From Xenophilus arseniciresistens (GTDB lineage Bacteria; Pseudomonadota; Gammaproteobacteria; Burkholderiales; Burkholderiaceae_C), in assembly GCF_028023875.1 (NCBI RefSeq), contig NZ_JAQIPB010000009.1, forward strand, positions 1 to 64,000: DNA of 64,000 nucleotides, given 5' to 3'. This document shows, piece after piece, positions 24,709 to 33,961 of the stretch (its first letter is position 1; each line of letters begins with the position of its first letter). Below the pieces are notes generated by a model, which saw only the letters and a list, made by a program, of their open reading frames with translations, ran no database searches and was not told where the DNA came from. A program made the translations under genes and the position numbers.

Positions 24709-25889
24709 CCCCCCGCCCGGAAGCCGACGCCGCGGAACAGCACGGCAAAGATCGCATCGACCACGATCACCACCGTGATGGACGTGACCACCGAGGAGGT
24801 GGTGCCGCGGCCCAGGCTGTCGGTGTTGGGTTCCACGCGCAGGCCGTGGTGGCAGGCGATCAGCGCGATCAGCATGCCGAAGACCACCGACTTGGCCATC
24901 GCCAGCACGATGTTGGAAAAGGGCACGGCGCGCGGCAGTTGCTGGATGAAGAAGGCGGGCGAGATGTCCAGCGCCAGCTGGGCCGCGAACATGCCGCCGA
25001 TGAGCGCGGCGGCCGAGGTCCACAGCGCGATCAGCGGCATCGCAATGGCCAGCGCCAGCACGCGCGGCATCACCAGCCGAAAGCCATGGGCGATGCCCAT
25101 CACGCGCATCGCATCCAGCTCCTCGGTCACGCGCATCACGCCGATCTGCGCCGTCATGGCCGAGCCCGAGCGGCCCGCGATGAGCACCGCGGCCAGCACC
25201 GGCCCCAGCTCGCGGATCAGCGACAGGCCCAGGATGTTGACGATGAAGCTTTCGGCGCCGAAGTTGCGCAGCTGGTTCGACATCAGGTAGGCCAGCACCA
25301 CGCCGATCAGCAGCCCCACCAGCGCCGTGATGGGCAGCGCCGTGGCGCCCGTGTTGTAGAGGTGGCCCGAGATGTCGCGCCAGGGCCCACGGCGCGGCGC
25401 GCGGATGAAGCGCCCGAGGTCCAGCACCAGCTGGCCCAGCAGGGTGAGCGCGTCGCGCCCCACCCGCAGCAGGGTGGGGCCGCGCAGCAGCCAGGCGTGC
25501 CAGCGCTGGCCCGGCGTCAGGCGCGCGCCGGCCGGCGCGCTGGCGCTGAAGCGCGCCACATGTTCCAGCACGGCCCGCTGGGAGTCGTTGAGCTCGAGCT
25601 GCGCGGGCCAGGCCTGGCCCCAGTGGTTCCACAGCAGCTGGGCGCCGATGTGGTCCAGTTGCGCGAGGCCGCGCAGGTCCCACGCCTGTGAGGCGCCGGG
25701 CTGGGCCTGGCGACTGTCCTGCAGCGCGCGTTCCAGGGCCTCCCACGCGCCGGGCTGCGCGAAGGCGAGCGCCGTCCAGCGCCCGCTGGGCGCCCAGGGG
25801 CCGTGCTCCTCGGCCTGGGCGCGCTGCAGCTGCGGCGCATCGGCGCCGGGCGCGGGGGCATTGCCTTGAGCGCGCGAGGCTTCGGTCAT
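24705..25889 (-). CDS. mlaE: MlaE-like permease with a fused N-terminal STAS-like domain
   Basis: This 394-residue protein is about 130 residues longer than a typical MlaE. Residues about 30-110, with WDLRGLAQLDHIGAQLLW, resemble a STAS/MlaB domain. The remainder is the MlaE permease: GLLIGVVLAYLMSNQLRNFGA, then GPVLAAVLIAGRSGSAMTAQIG and EELDAMRVMG. Domain fusion would replace a separate MlaB subunit. ATG 25889 was chosen over a TTG 18 bases upstream; no strong ribosome-binding site is seen for either. It is the first gene of the four-gene lipid transport operon. Confidence 0.9.
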   Translation of the reverse strand: MTEASRAQGNAPAPGADAPQLQRAQAEEHGPWAPSGRWTALAFAQPGAWEALERALQDSRQAQPGASQAWDLRGLAQLDHIGAQLLWNHWGQAWPAQLELNDSQRAVLEHVARFSASAPAGARLTPGQRWHAWLLRGPTLLRVGRDALTLLGQLVLDLGRFIRAPRRGPWRDISGHLYNTGATALPITALVGLLIGVVLAYLMSNQLRNFGAESFIVNILGLSLIRELGPVLAAVLIAGRSGSAMTAQIGVMRVTEELDAMRVMGIAHGFRLVMPRVLALAIAMPLIALWTSAAALIGGMFAAQLALDISPAFFIQQLPRAVPFSNIVLAMAKSVVFGMLIALIACHHGLRVEPNTDSLGRGTTSSVVTSITVVIVVDAIFAVLFRGVGFRAGG

Positions 25890-26035
25890 GGGAGAAGGCG
25901 AAGACAACGGATGGCGGCGGGGGACGACGATGCGACTGGCCCCTGCGCAACTCGGGACGGCGGGGCCACGAAGTGGCGCATCCTAACCCTTGGGTATGTC
26001 TGTCCGGGGCCCATGCGCGCCTCTCCCACAGGGTT

Positions 26036-27025
26036 TCAGGGAACCGGCTGGCCGGGGGGCGGCGGCAGCGGGAAGCCTTCCTCGAAGGCGGCACGCAGCC
26101 AGTCCACGAACACGCTCACGGCACGCGGCACATGGGGCGCGTAGGGGCGTATCGCATACAGGTGCTCGCCAAAGGCGCCCACCGAAGCCCAGGCCGGCAG
26201 CACCTGCACCAGCTTGCCAGCCTGCAGCGCGGCCTGGGCGCTGAAGTCGGGCAGCAGCGCGATGCCCAGGCCCGAGATGGCCGCGTCGCGCAGGGCTTCG
26301 CTGTTGTTGGCGCACAGGGGCCCGGCCACGGCCACGGTGATGCGCGTGGCCGCCGGCGCGCCCGGGCGCCGCGCCGCCGTGCGGGGCTGGAAGTGCCAGG
26401 TGGGCTGGTGCGTGCCGCGCGGGTAGTACAGGCAGTCGTGCGCCTGCAGGTCCTGCGGCGATTGCGGCGTGCCGCGCCGGCGCAGGTAGGCCCGGCTGGC
26501 CACCAGCACCGTGCGCGTGCGGCACAGCGTCCACGCCACATGGGTGTCGGGGGGCGCGGCGGTGTGGCGGATCGCCAGGTCCAGCCCTTCCATGCTCAGC
26601 GCGCTCAGGCGGTCCGACAGATCCAGCTCCACGCGCACCTCGGGCTGCGCGCGCAGGAATTCGGCCAGGCGCGGCACCAGTTGCTGGCGCGCCAGGGCCA
26701 CCGGCGCCGTCACGCGCAGGCGCCCGCGCGGCACGCCGGCCAGGTCGCGCACGCCGGCAAAGCTGTGGGCGATGGCCTCGAAGGGCCCGCGGGTCTGCTC
26801 CACCAGTTGCTGGCCGGCCTCGGTCAGGTGCAGGCTGCGCGTGGTGCGCTGCACCAGCGGCACGCCGGCCGCGCGCTCCAGCGCGGCGATGCGCTGGCTC
26901 ATGGCCGCCTTGCTCACGCCCAGGCGCCGCGCCGCGGCCGTGTAGCTGCCCTGCTGCGCCAGCACGATGAGCCAGTGCAGGTCGGTCCAGGGGCTGTCGA
27001 TGTTCGCAATGTTCGGCGTGGCCAT
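26036..27025 (-). CDS. LysR-family transcriptional regulator divergent from mmsA
   Basis: This 329-residue LysR protein has a DNA-binding domain at about 12-70 (GSYTAAARRLGVSKAAMSQRIAALE) and a normal effector domain. It is divergent from mmsA across 157 bases that hold a 24-base palindromic element beginning 6 bases from this start, so it probably regulates mmsA and itself. A long proline-rich end (PLPPPPGQPVP) is unusual but short. ATG 27025 was chosen because upstream in-frame codons would run through the palindrome. Confidence 0.92.
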   Translation of the reverse strand: MATPNIANIDSPWTDLHWLIVLAQQGSYTAAARRLGVSKAAMSQRIAALERAAGVPLVQRTTRSLHLTEAGQQLVEQTRGPFEAIAHSFAGVRDLAGVPRGRLRVTAPVALARQQLVPRLAEFLRAQPEVRVELDLSDRLSALSMEGLDLAIRHTAAPPDTHVAWTLCRTRTVLVASRAYLRRRGTPQSPQDLQAHDCLYYPRGTHQPTWHFQPRTAARRPGAPAATRITVAVAGPLCANNSEALRDAAISGLGIALLPDFSAQAALQAGKLVQVLPAWASVGAFGEHLYAIRPYAPHVPRAVSVFVDWLRAAFEEGFPLPPPPGQPVP

Positions 27026-27030
27026 GCCTG

Positions 27031-27054
27031 CATTGTTCACCAATGCGAACAATG
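27031..27054. promoter_or_regulatory. Palindromic operator candidate between LysR gene and mmsA
   Basis: Perfect 8-bp arms CATTGTTC (27031-27038) and GAACAATG (27047-27054) are separated by 8 bases. Related TGTTCG half-like sequences recur at 27001-27006 and 27010-27015. The position between divergent LysR and target genes and the dyad shape fit a LysR recognition site. Confidence 0.6.
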
Positions 27055-27182
27055 CGTTAAGCCCAAGGCGGCTAGGCATGCGCGGGCACGCTGCCTAAAC
27101 TGGTTTTCACATCGGCCCGCGGCCCTTCGAGCCTGCGCGGCGCACCTCTTTTTTTCTTCTTGTTCAGGACGCACTGCTCTTT

Positions 27183-28691
27183 ATGCCCACCGCCATCGAC
27201 CATTACATCCACGGCCAGCCCGTGGCCAACACCAGCGGCCGCGCGCAGGACGTGAGCAACCCCGCCACGGGCAAGGTGACGGGCCGCGTGGGCCTGGCCG
27301 ACGTGCAGCAGGTCAACGCCGCCGTGGCCGCCGCGCAGGCCGCCTTCCCGGCCTGGGCCGACACGCCGCCGCTGCGCCGCGCGCGCGTGATGTTCAAGTT
27401 CCTGGAGCTGCTCAACAAGCACCGCGACGAACTGGCCCACCTGATCACGGCCGAGCACGGCAAGGTCTTCACCGATGCGCAGGGCGAGGTCACGCGCGGC
27501 ATCGACATCGTCGAGTTCGCCTGCGGCATTCCGCAACTGCTCAAGGGCGACTACACCGAGCAGGTCTCCACCGGCATCGACAACTGGACGCTGCGCCAGC
27601 CGCTGGGCGTGGTGGCGGGCATCACACCCTTCAACTTCCCGGTGATGGTGCCGATGTGGATGTTCCCGGTGGCCATTGCGGCGGGCAACACCTTCGTGCT
27701 CAAGCCCAGCCCGACCGACCCCAGCGCCTCGCTGCGCATCGCCGGGCTGCTCAAGGAAGCGGGCCTGCCCGATGGCGTGTTCAACGTGGTGCAGGGCGAC
27801 AAGGTGGCGGTGGACGCGCTGCTGGAGCACCCCGACGTGAAGGCCGTGAGCTTCGTGGGCTCCACGCCCATTGCCAACTACATCTATGAAACCGGCGCGC
27901 GCCACGGCAAGCGCGTGCAGGCCCTGGGCGGCGCCAAGAACCACATGGTGGTGATGCCCGACGCCGACATCGACCAGGCCGTGGACGCGCTGATCGGCGC
28001 CGGCTATGGCTCGGCCGGCGAGCGCTGCATGGCCATCAGCGTGGCCGTGCTGGTGGGCGACGTGGCCGACAAGCTCTTGCCCAAGCTGATCGAACGCACG
28101 AAGACGCTCAAGGTGCTCGACGGCGAGAACCTCGATGCCGAGATGGGCCCCATCGTCACGCGCGCCGCGCACGAGCGCATCAGCGGCTACATCGCGCTGG
28201 GCGAGCAGGAAGGCGCCAAGCTGCTGGTGGACGGCCGCGGCTTCGAAGGCGGCAAGGCCGGCGCGGGCTGCGAGGACGGCTTCTGGCTCGGCGGCACGCT
28301 GTTCGACCACGTCACGCCCGAGATGCGCATCTACAAGGAAGAGATCTTCGGCCCCGTGCTGGGCTGCGTGCGTGTGAAGGACCTCAAGGAAGCCGTCGAC
28401 CTGATCAACGCCCACGAGTTCGGCAACGGCGTGGCCTGCTTCACGCGCGACGGCAACGTGGCGCGCGAGTTCAGCCGCCGCATCCAGGTGGGCATGGTCG
28501 GCATCAACGTGCCGATCCCCGTGCCCATGGCCTGGCACGGCTTCGGCGGCTGGAAGCGTTCGCTGTTTGGCGACATGCATGCCTACGGCGAGGAAGGCGT
28601 GCGCTTCTACACCAAGCAGAAGTCCATCATGCAGCGCTGGCCCGAGAGCATTGGCAAGGGCGCTGAATTCGTGATGCCGACGGCGAAGTGA
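27183..28691 (+). CDS. mmsA: CoA-acylating methylmalonate-semialdehyde dehydrogenase
   Basis: This 502-residue aldehyde dehydrogenase makes propionyl-CoA or acetyl-CoA from methylmalonate or malonate semialdehyde in valine and inositol/beta-alanine breakdown. The MmsA hallmarks are [30 protein letters not shown] and the catalytic-cysteine region [11 protein letters not shown]. The length matches the family. It is divergent from a LysR gene with a palindromic operator. No mmsB follows; a toxin-antitoxin pair comes next. Confidence 0.95.
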   Translation: MPTAIDHYIHGQPVANTSGRAQDVSNPATGKVTGRVGLADVQQVNAAVAAAQAAFPAWADTPPLRRARVMFKFLELLNKHRDELAHLITAEHGKVFTDAQGEVTRGIDIVEFACGIPQLLKGDYTEQVSTGIDNWTLRQPLGVVAGITPFNFPVMVPMWMFPVAIAAGNTFVLKPSPTDPSASLRIAGLLKEAGLPDGVFNVVQGDKVAVDALLEHPDVKAVSFVGSTPIANYIYETGARHGKRVQALGGAKNHMVVMPDADIDQAVDALIGAGYGSAGERCMAISVAVLVGDVADKLLPKLIERTKTLKVLDGENLDAEMGPIVTRAAHERISGYIALGEQEGAKLLVDGRGFEGGKAGAGCEDGFWLGGTLFDHVTPEMRIYKEEIFGPVLGCVRVKDLKEAVDLINAHEFGNGVACFTRDGNVAREFSRRIQVGMVGINVPIPVPMAWHGFGGWKRSLFGDMHAYGEEGVRFYTKQKSIMQRWPESIGKGAEFVMPTAK

Positions 28692-28739
28692 GGCCATGAG
28701 GGGCGGTGCTACCATGGTGTTACCCAGCGGGAGAACAGC

Positions 28740-29066
28740 ATGAGCACCACTTCTTTGAAGCTGCCTGAAGAACTCAAGCAGACGATCCAGCACTTCGCGC
28801 AGGAAGACCGCCTGTCGGCCCACGCATTCATGGTGCGGGCACTGGAAGACGAAGTGCGACGCCGACGCCAACGCGCCGAGTTCGTCGCGCAGGCGCTGCA
28901 GGCATTGGGCGAAGCCGAGGCCGGTGGCCCTGTGTATGACGCGGACGAGACTTTCGAGTACCTGAAGAACCGCTTGCACGCGCGTGCCACGGGCGCCACA
29001 CCACCGGCCAAGCCGAAGCCGATTCGCGGCGGCCTGCCAGCGATGCGCCACCATCGCGCCGCATGA
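28740..29066 (+). CDS. Ribbon-helix-helix antitoxin
   Basis: This 108-residue protein begins with an RHH fold (TTSLKLPEELKQTIQHFA, then SAHAFMVRALEDEV), the DNA-binding half of CopG/ParD-type antitoxins. The long basic C-terminus probably wraps the toxin. Its stop overlaps the toxin start by four bases (ATGA), the classic antitoxin-toxin coupling. RHH antitoxins usually repress their own operon. The pair lies between mmsA and a GMC oxidoreductase gene. Confidence 0.88.
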   Translation: MSTTSLKLPEELKQTIQHFAQEDRLSAHAFMVRALEDEVRRRRQRAEFVAQALQALGEAEAGGPVYDADETFEYLKNRLHARATGATPPAKPKPIRGGLPAMRHHRAA

Positions 29067-29365
29067 CGCGACTGGTCATCACGCCACGGGCGCAGGACGA
29101 TCTGGAGCGGCTGGCAGACTTCCTGCTGGAGCGCAATGTGGAGGACGCGCTGCAGACGCAGGCGGTGATCCTCGATGCGTTGCGCATCCTGCAGCACCAA
29201 GCGCGTGTGGGTCGGCCTGCCGGCGGCCCGCTGCGAGAGCTCGTGATCCACCGGGGCCGAAGCGGCTATCTGGCGCTGTACCACTGGGACGAAGGTGCAG
29301 ACGTGGCGCTGGTCCTCGCCATCCGCCACCAGCGCGAATCGGGCTACCACGACGACGATCTCTAG
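29063..29365 (+). CDS. RelE/ParE-family toxin
   Basis: This 100-residue protein has the ParE/RelE fold: LVITPRAQDDLERLADFLL at the start, LRELVIHRGRSGYLALYHW in the strand region and a C-terminal AIRHQRESGY. ParE members poison DNA gyrase and RelE members cut mRNA on the ribosome; the sequence alone favours ParE-like but does not prove it. It is coupled to the upstream RHH antitoxin. Confidence 0.88.
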   Translation: MTRLVITPRAQDDLERLADFLLERNVEDALQTQAVILDALRILQHQARVGRPAGGPLRELVIHRGRSGYLALYHWDEGADVALVLAIRHQRESGYHDDDL

Positions 29366-29429
29366 ACGCCTGCAGAACAACCCGCCCGCCCAACACACAA
29401 GGCCCGCCAGAGGCCACGGAGACAAGACC

Positions 29430-31121
29430 TTGAGCGACAACACCACCTTCGACTACATCGTCATCGGCGGCGGCACGGCCGGCGCGCTGATGGCCAACCG
29501 GCTGTCGGCAGACCGCAAGCTGCGCGTGCTGCTGATCGAGGCCGGCCGCAAGGACGACTACCACTGGATCCACATCCCGGTGGGCTACCTTTATTGCATC
29601 GGCAACCCGCGCACCGACTGGCTCTACAACACCGAGCCCGATGCGGGCCTGAACGGCCGGGCGCTGCGCTACCCGCGCGGCAAGACGCTGGGCGGCTGCT
29701 CCAGCATCAACGGCATGATCTACATGCGCGGCCAGTCGCGCGACTACGAGCAGTGGGCGCAGCTCACGGGCGACGACACCTGGCGCTGGAACGAGGTGCT
29801 GCCGGCCTTCATGAAGCACGAGGACCACTACCTCGGCGATGCGGACCAGGCCGCGCGACGCGACGCCGACTTCGGCCGCTTCCACGGCCATGGCGGCGAA
29901 TGGCGCGTGGAGAAACAGCGCCTGCGCTGGGACATCCTCGACGCCTTCGCGCAGGCCGCGCAGGAAGCGGGCATTCCGCATTCCACCGACTTCAACCGCG
30001 GCAGCAACGAAGGCGTGGGCTACTTCCAGGTCAACCAGAAGGCCGGCTGGCGCTGGAACACGGCCAAGGCCTTCCTGCGGCCCACCTGCTACGGCCGGCC
30101 CAACTTCGAGATGTGGACCTCGGCGCAGGTCTCGCGCCTGCTGTTCGAGGCGCAGGCCGACGGCACGCAGCGCTGCACGGGCGTGCAGGTGTGGGACGGG
30201 CACGAAATGGTGCAGGCCCAAGCCACGCGCGAGGTGCTCCTGTGCGCAGGCGCCATCGGCACGCCGCAGATCCTGCAGCTCTCTGGCATCGGCGCGGCCG
30301 ACCTGCTGCAGGCCCAGGGCATCACGCCCGTGGCCGACCTGCCCGGCGTGGGCGCCAACCTGCAGGACCACCTGCAGATCCGCGCCGTGTACAAGATCAA
30401 CGGCGCGCCCACGCTCAACGTGCTGGCCTCGTCGATGGTGGGCAAGGCGCGCATCGGGCTGGAATACCTGCTCAAGCGCAGCGGGCCGATGAGCATGGCG
30501 CCCTCGCAGTTGGGCGCCTTCACGCGCAGCTCGCCCGCGCATGAATGGCCCAACCTCGAATACCACGTACAGCCGCTGTCGCTGGACGCTTTTGGCGAGC
30601 CGCTGCACAGCTTCCCGGCCTTCACGGCCAGCGTGTGCAACCTCAACCCCACCAGCCGCGGCACGGTGCGCCTCAAGAGCCCGCGCTTCGAGGACGCACC
30701 GGCCATCGCGCCTAACTACCTGAGCACCGACGAAGACCGCCAGGTGGCGGCCGATTCGCTGCGCGTCACGCGCCGCATTGCCGCGCAGCCCGCGCTGGCC
30801 AAGTACCAGCCGCAGGAATGGAAACCCGGCGTGCAATACCAGAGCGACGAAGACCTGGCCCGCCTGGCCGGCGACATCGCCACCACCATCTTCCACCCCG
30901 TGGGCACGGCCCGCATGGGCGCCGACGGCGACCCGATGGCGGTGCTCGATTCGCGCCTGCGCGTGCGCGACGGGCGCGGCGGCCGCATCGGCGGCCTGCG
31001 CGTGGTGGACGCGAGCGTGATGCCCACCATCACCAGCGGCAACACCAACAGCCCCACTTTGATGATTGCGGAAAAAGCCGCAGGTTGGCTGCGGGCCGAG
31101 GCGGGCACGGCCGCCGCTTGA
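29430..31121 (+). CDS. GMC-family FAD-dependent oxidoreductase (choline dehydrogenase-like)
   Basis: This 563-residue flavoenzyme has the N-terminal FAD-binding YIVIGGGTAGALMANRLS, the GMC signature YPRGKTLGGCSSINGMIYMRG and GAIGTPQILQLSGIG, and near the C-terminus HPVGTARMG with the active-site His and SGNTNSPTLMIAEKAA. It oxidises an alcohol, most likely a primary or polyol alcohol, to an aldehyde. The start appears to be TTG 29430 with GGAG at 29418-29421; no ATG fits. Substrate identity is not determinable. Confidence 0.92.
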   Translation: MSDNTTFDYIVIGGGTAGALMANRLSADRKLRVLLIEAGRKDDYHWIHIPVGYLYCIGNPRTDWLYNTEPDAGLNGRALRYPRGKTLGGCSSINGMIYMRGQSRDYEQWAQLTGDDTWRWNEVLPAFMKHEDHYLGDADQAARRDADFGRFHGHGGEWRVEKQRLRWDILDAFAQAAQEAGIPHSTDFNRGSNEGVGYFQVNQKAGWRWNTAKAFLRPTCYGRPNFEMWTSAQVSRLLFEAQADGTQRCTGVQVWDGHEMVQAQATREVLLCAGAIGTPQILQLSGIGAADLLQAQGITPVADLPGVGANLQDHLQIRAVYKINGAPTLNVLASSMVGKARIGLEYLLKRSGPMSMAPSQLGAFTRSSPAHEWPNLEYHVQPLSLDAFGEPLHSFPAFTASVCNLNPTSRGTVRLKSPRFEDAPAIAPNYLSTDEDRQVAADSLRVTRRIAAQPALAKYQPQEWKPGVQYQSDEDLARLAGDIATTIFHPVGTARMGADGDPMAVLDSRLRVRDGRGGRIGGLRVVDASVMPTITSGNTNSPTLMIAEKAAGWLRAEAGTAAA

Positions 31122-31146
31122 CGGGTGGCCCGCTAAGCTGGGGGGC

Positions 31147-31683
31147 ATGTACGTCAACCCTGCCTTGCCCGCCGGCCTGACCATCCGGACGGCCTCGCCT
31201 GCCGACTTCAACGCGCTGCACGCGGCACGGGATGAGGTGGCGCGCGAGAAGCTGTACCTGTCGATGTTCCAGGCCCCGCCGCTGGAGCAGGCAATCCGCT
31301 TTTTCCAGAACTCGCTGGACAAGAACCACCCCCTCAAGCTCCTGGTGCGCGACAACCAGGAGGTGCTGGGTTGGTGCGAGATCTCGGGCGTGCACGGCGA
31401 CATGCGCGCGCACATCGGCATGCTGGGCACCGGGCTGGTAGCGCCGATGCGCGACCAGGGCCTGGGCGGCGCGTTGATGCAGGCCGCCATCGATGCGGCC
31501 TGGGCACGCGGGTTCACACGCATTCAGCTCAGCGTGCGCATGGACAACCTGCGCGCGATCCGGCTCTACGAGCGCCTGGGCTTTGAACGTGAGGGCGTCC
31601 AGCGCAAGGGCGGGCTGGTGGATGGCGTCTACCACGACCTCCTGACCATGGCCCTGCTGCGCGAGCCGCTGCCCGCGCCCTGA
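31147..31683 (+). CDS. GNAT-family N-acetyltransferase
   Basis: This 178-residue protein shows the GNAT core: LLVRDNQEVLGWCEI, the acetyl-CoA loop VAPMRDQGLGGALMQAA (R/QxxGxG/A) and the C-terminal RAIRLYERLGFEREG. RimI- or PhnO-like acetylation of a small molecule or protein terminus is possible. It follows the GMC gene by 25 bases on the same strand and ends just before the convergent VWA lipoprotein gene. Confidence 0.9.
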   Translation: MYVNPALPAGLTIRTASPADFNALHAARDEVAREKLYLSMFQAPPLEQAIRFFQNSLDKNHPLKLLVRDNQEVLGWCEISGVHGDMRAHIGMLGTGLVAPMRDQGLGGALMQAAIDAAWARGFTRIQLSVRMDNLRAIRLYERLGFEREGVQRKGGLVDGVYHDLLTMALLREPLPAP

Positions 31684-31694
31684 GCGCCTTCGCC

Positions 31695-33449
31695 TCAGCC
31701 TCCGATCTTCGCGGATGCCGAAGGCTGGCCCGCCGCAGCGGGCGTCAGCGACTGCGCCAGGTCGATCAGCTTCACGAAGTCGCGGCGCAGGCCGTTCGCG
31801 TCCGCGCCCAGGCCCTCTTGCGCCAGGGCGCGCGCGTCGGCGTAGTGCCACTGGCCCGTGTGCGTGCCGCCGCGCAGCAACTGGCCAAAGCCGGCCACGG
31901 CGCTCGCAAATTTCCAGTCGGCGCCGGGCTGCGCGCTCACGGTGCGCGGCAGCACCTGGCTCAGTTCCACGCTGCGGCTGTGGCCCGGCTGCTTGTAGCG
32001 GATCTTGAGCTGTCCCCATTCGTCGCCATGCGCGGCGGCCGGCGCGGCGCTGCCGTAGCGGCGTGCGTCCATCAGCGTGGGCTGGCCCACGGGCGTGAGT
32101 TCATACAGCGCCGTCACGCTCTTGCCCGCACCCACCTCCACCGCGTCCACGGCGTCGTTTCTGAAATCGGCCTCGGCCAGCAGGCGGTTCTCGTAGCCGA
32201 TCAGGCGCCACTCGGCCACGGTGCTCGGGTTGAACTCCAGCTGCAGCTTCACGTCGCCGGCCACGGTCTGGAAGGTGGCGGCCAGCTCATCGCCCAGCAC
32301 CTTGCGCGCCTCGGCCAGTGAATCGATGTAGCTGTAGTTGCCGTTGCCCACGGCCGCCAGCTGGTCCATCAGCGCATCGTTGAAGTTGCCCTGGCCGAAA
32401 CCCAGGGTGGTCAGCGAGACGCCGCTGCTGCGCTCGCGCGCGACCAGGTCCTTGAGCTGGCGGGTGTCGGTGATGCCGATGTTGAAGTCGCCGTCGGTGG
32501 CCAGCAGGATGCGGTTGATGCCACCCGCGACGAAGCCGGCGCGCGCCTGCGCATAGGCCAGCTGGATGGCTTGCCCGCCAGCCGTGCCGCCGCTGGCCTG
32601 CAGGCGCGCGATGGCCGCTTCGATGGCCGCCTTGTCAGCACCCGAGGTGGGTGGCAGTTCCAGCTGGGTGCGGCCCGAATAGGTGACGATGGTCACCTTG
32701 TCCTGCGGCCGCAGCCGCTGCACCAGTTGGCGCAGGCTGGCCTGCACCAGCGGCAGCTTGTCGGGCGCGCTCATGGAGCCCGAGACATCGACCAAAAACA
32801 CCAGGTTGGCCGGCGGCGCGCTGGCCATGTCGCGGTCCACCGCGCGGACGCCGATGCGCAGCAGCAGGTTGTGGGGGTTCCAGGGCGCGGGTGCGACCTC
32901 GGTCTGCACCGCGAAGGGGTGGCCGGCCACGGCCTGACCGCCTTCGTAGCCGAAGTAGTTGACCAGCTCTTCCACGCGCACCGCATCGCGCGGCGGCAGC
33001 CGGCCCTGGTTGAGCGAGCGCCGCACCTGCGCATAGGAGGCGCCGTCCACGTCCAGGCTCAGGGTGGAGACGGCGTCCTGCGTGGTGCGCCTGACGGGGT
33101 TGTCGTCGATGGCCTGGTAGCGGTCGCGCACCGGCGCGGGCAGCGCCACAGGCTCGCGCGGCGGCATCAGGTGGGCGGTGGCGGCCAGCTTGCGCTGGGG
33201 CAGGGCGGCAAGGCGCGAGGCCTCAGCCGCAGCGATGGGGGCAGGGGCGGCGATGGGCGCAGGCGGGGCCGCGGGGGCGGCCACGCCGGCATCGGCACGG
33301 CGGGCCTGGGCCGTTTCGGCCGGGGGCGACGGGTTCAGGCTGCAGGCGGCCAGCAGGGCCGCCGCGCCGAACAGAGCCAGGGCCAGCGCCAGCGATCGCG
33401 CGGGCAGCGGCCGCCTGGGGGCCGGAAGGGGGGAAAGCGGATGCGGCAT
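31695..33449 (-). CDS. VWA-domain lipoprotein (YfbK-like)
   Basis: This 584-residue protein has a lipoprotein signal ending in LLAAC (C36), an alanine/proline-rich linker (about 45-90), a conserved von Willebrand-type N-terminal extension (SLDVDGASYAQVRRSLNQG) and a VWA domain with an intact MIDAS (D221VSGS, then ATDGDFNIG). A DUF3520-like C-terminus follows. It is probably anchored in a membrane facing the periplasm and binds partners through a metal-dependent site; YfbK homologues have no firm function. ATG 33449 gives the correct signal peptide. No AAA+ ATPase partner is nearby. Confidence 0.88.
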   Translation of the reverse strand: MPHPLSPLPAPRRPLPARSLALALALFGAAALLAACSLNPSPPAETAQARRADAGVAAPAAPPAPIAAPAPIAAAEASRLAALPQRKLAATAHLMPPREPVALPAPVRDRYQAIDDNPVRRTTQDAVSTLSLDVDGASYAQVRRSLNQGRLPPRDAVRVEELVNYFGYEGGQAVAGHPFAVQTEVAPAPWNPHNLLLRIGVRAVDRDMASAPPANLVFLVDVSGSMSAPDKLPLVQASLRQLVQRLRPQDKVTIVTYSGRTQLELPPTSGADKAAIEAAIARLQASGGTAGGQAIQLAYAQARAGFVAGGINRILLATDGDFNIGITDTRQLKDLVARERSSGVSLTTLGFGQGNFNDALMDQLAAVGNGNYSYIDSLAEARKVLGDELAATFQTVAGDVKLQLEFNPSTVAEWRLIGYENRLLAEADFRNDAVDAVEVGAGKSVTALYELTPVGQPTLMDARRYGSAAPAAAHGDEWGQLKIRYKQPGHSRSVELSQVLPRTVSAQPGADWKFASAVAGFGQLLRGGTHTGQWHYADARALAQEGLGADANGLRRDFVKLIDLAQSLTPAAAGQPSASAKIGG

Positions 33450-33602
33450 GGGGTCCTCCTCGTCGCTCGCTGCGCATGGGTGGTGGAGCCGGCGCCCTGC
33501 CCGCTCCATGCAGCCTGATACGCCCCATGGCCGTGCATGGGGTTGAGGGTCGAAGAAAAAGAGGGCCGGCGCTGTTTCAGGATGTGGCCGGCGCGGGCTT
33601 CG

Positions 33603-33917
33603 TCAACGCAGCCCGCCGATGTAGCGCGCCAGCGTGCGCTGGGGCGCGGTGGCCGTGCCGGCGGCCATGCGCGCCTCGGTGGCGGCACGCACGCGCGCCT
33701 CGGCGGCCAGCGGCGCCATGGCCTCCTCGAGCCGCAGCGCGATCTCGGCCAGTTCGGTGTCCTGCTTCTCGGCCGCATGCGCGCGCGCAAAGCGCACCAT
33801 CTCGGTGGCGTAGGGCACGTCAATGGCCATCCATTCGGTGTCGGTCACGCGCCCCGTTTTGCGCCGCAGGGCCACATGCAGGCGAGCGGCGATGGCCACG
33901 CGTTCGCTCTCGGTCAT
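33603..33917 (-). CDS. Conserved hypothetical protein, alpha-helical
   Basis: This 104-residue, Ala/Arg-rich, soluble-looking protein (core VTDTEWMAIDVPYATEMVRFAR) has no recognised domain. It has a clear AAGGAG nine bases before ATG 33917, supporting translation. It lies between a VWA lipoprotein gene and amtB on the same strand, 44 bases after the amtB stop. No function can be assigned. Confidence 0.65.
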   Translation of the reverse strand: MTESERVAIAARLHVALRRKTGRVTDTEWMAIDVPYATEMVRFARAHAAEKQDTELAEIALRLEEAMAPLAAEARVRAATEARMAAGTATAPQRTLARYIGGLR

Positions 33918-33961
33918 GGCTATTGACTCCTTTTCTTCTAGGGGCCACCCCTTGGGTGCGC

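Noticed and set aside
22149-25889. Reading the lipid transport operon as an antibiotic or toluene-efflux system
   Set aside because: MCE, MlaE and MlaF motifs point to lipid trafficking; toluene-tolerance (Ttg2) names in older annotations refer to the same family.
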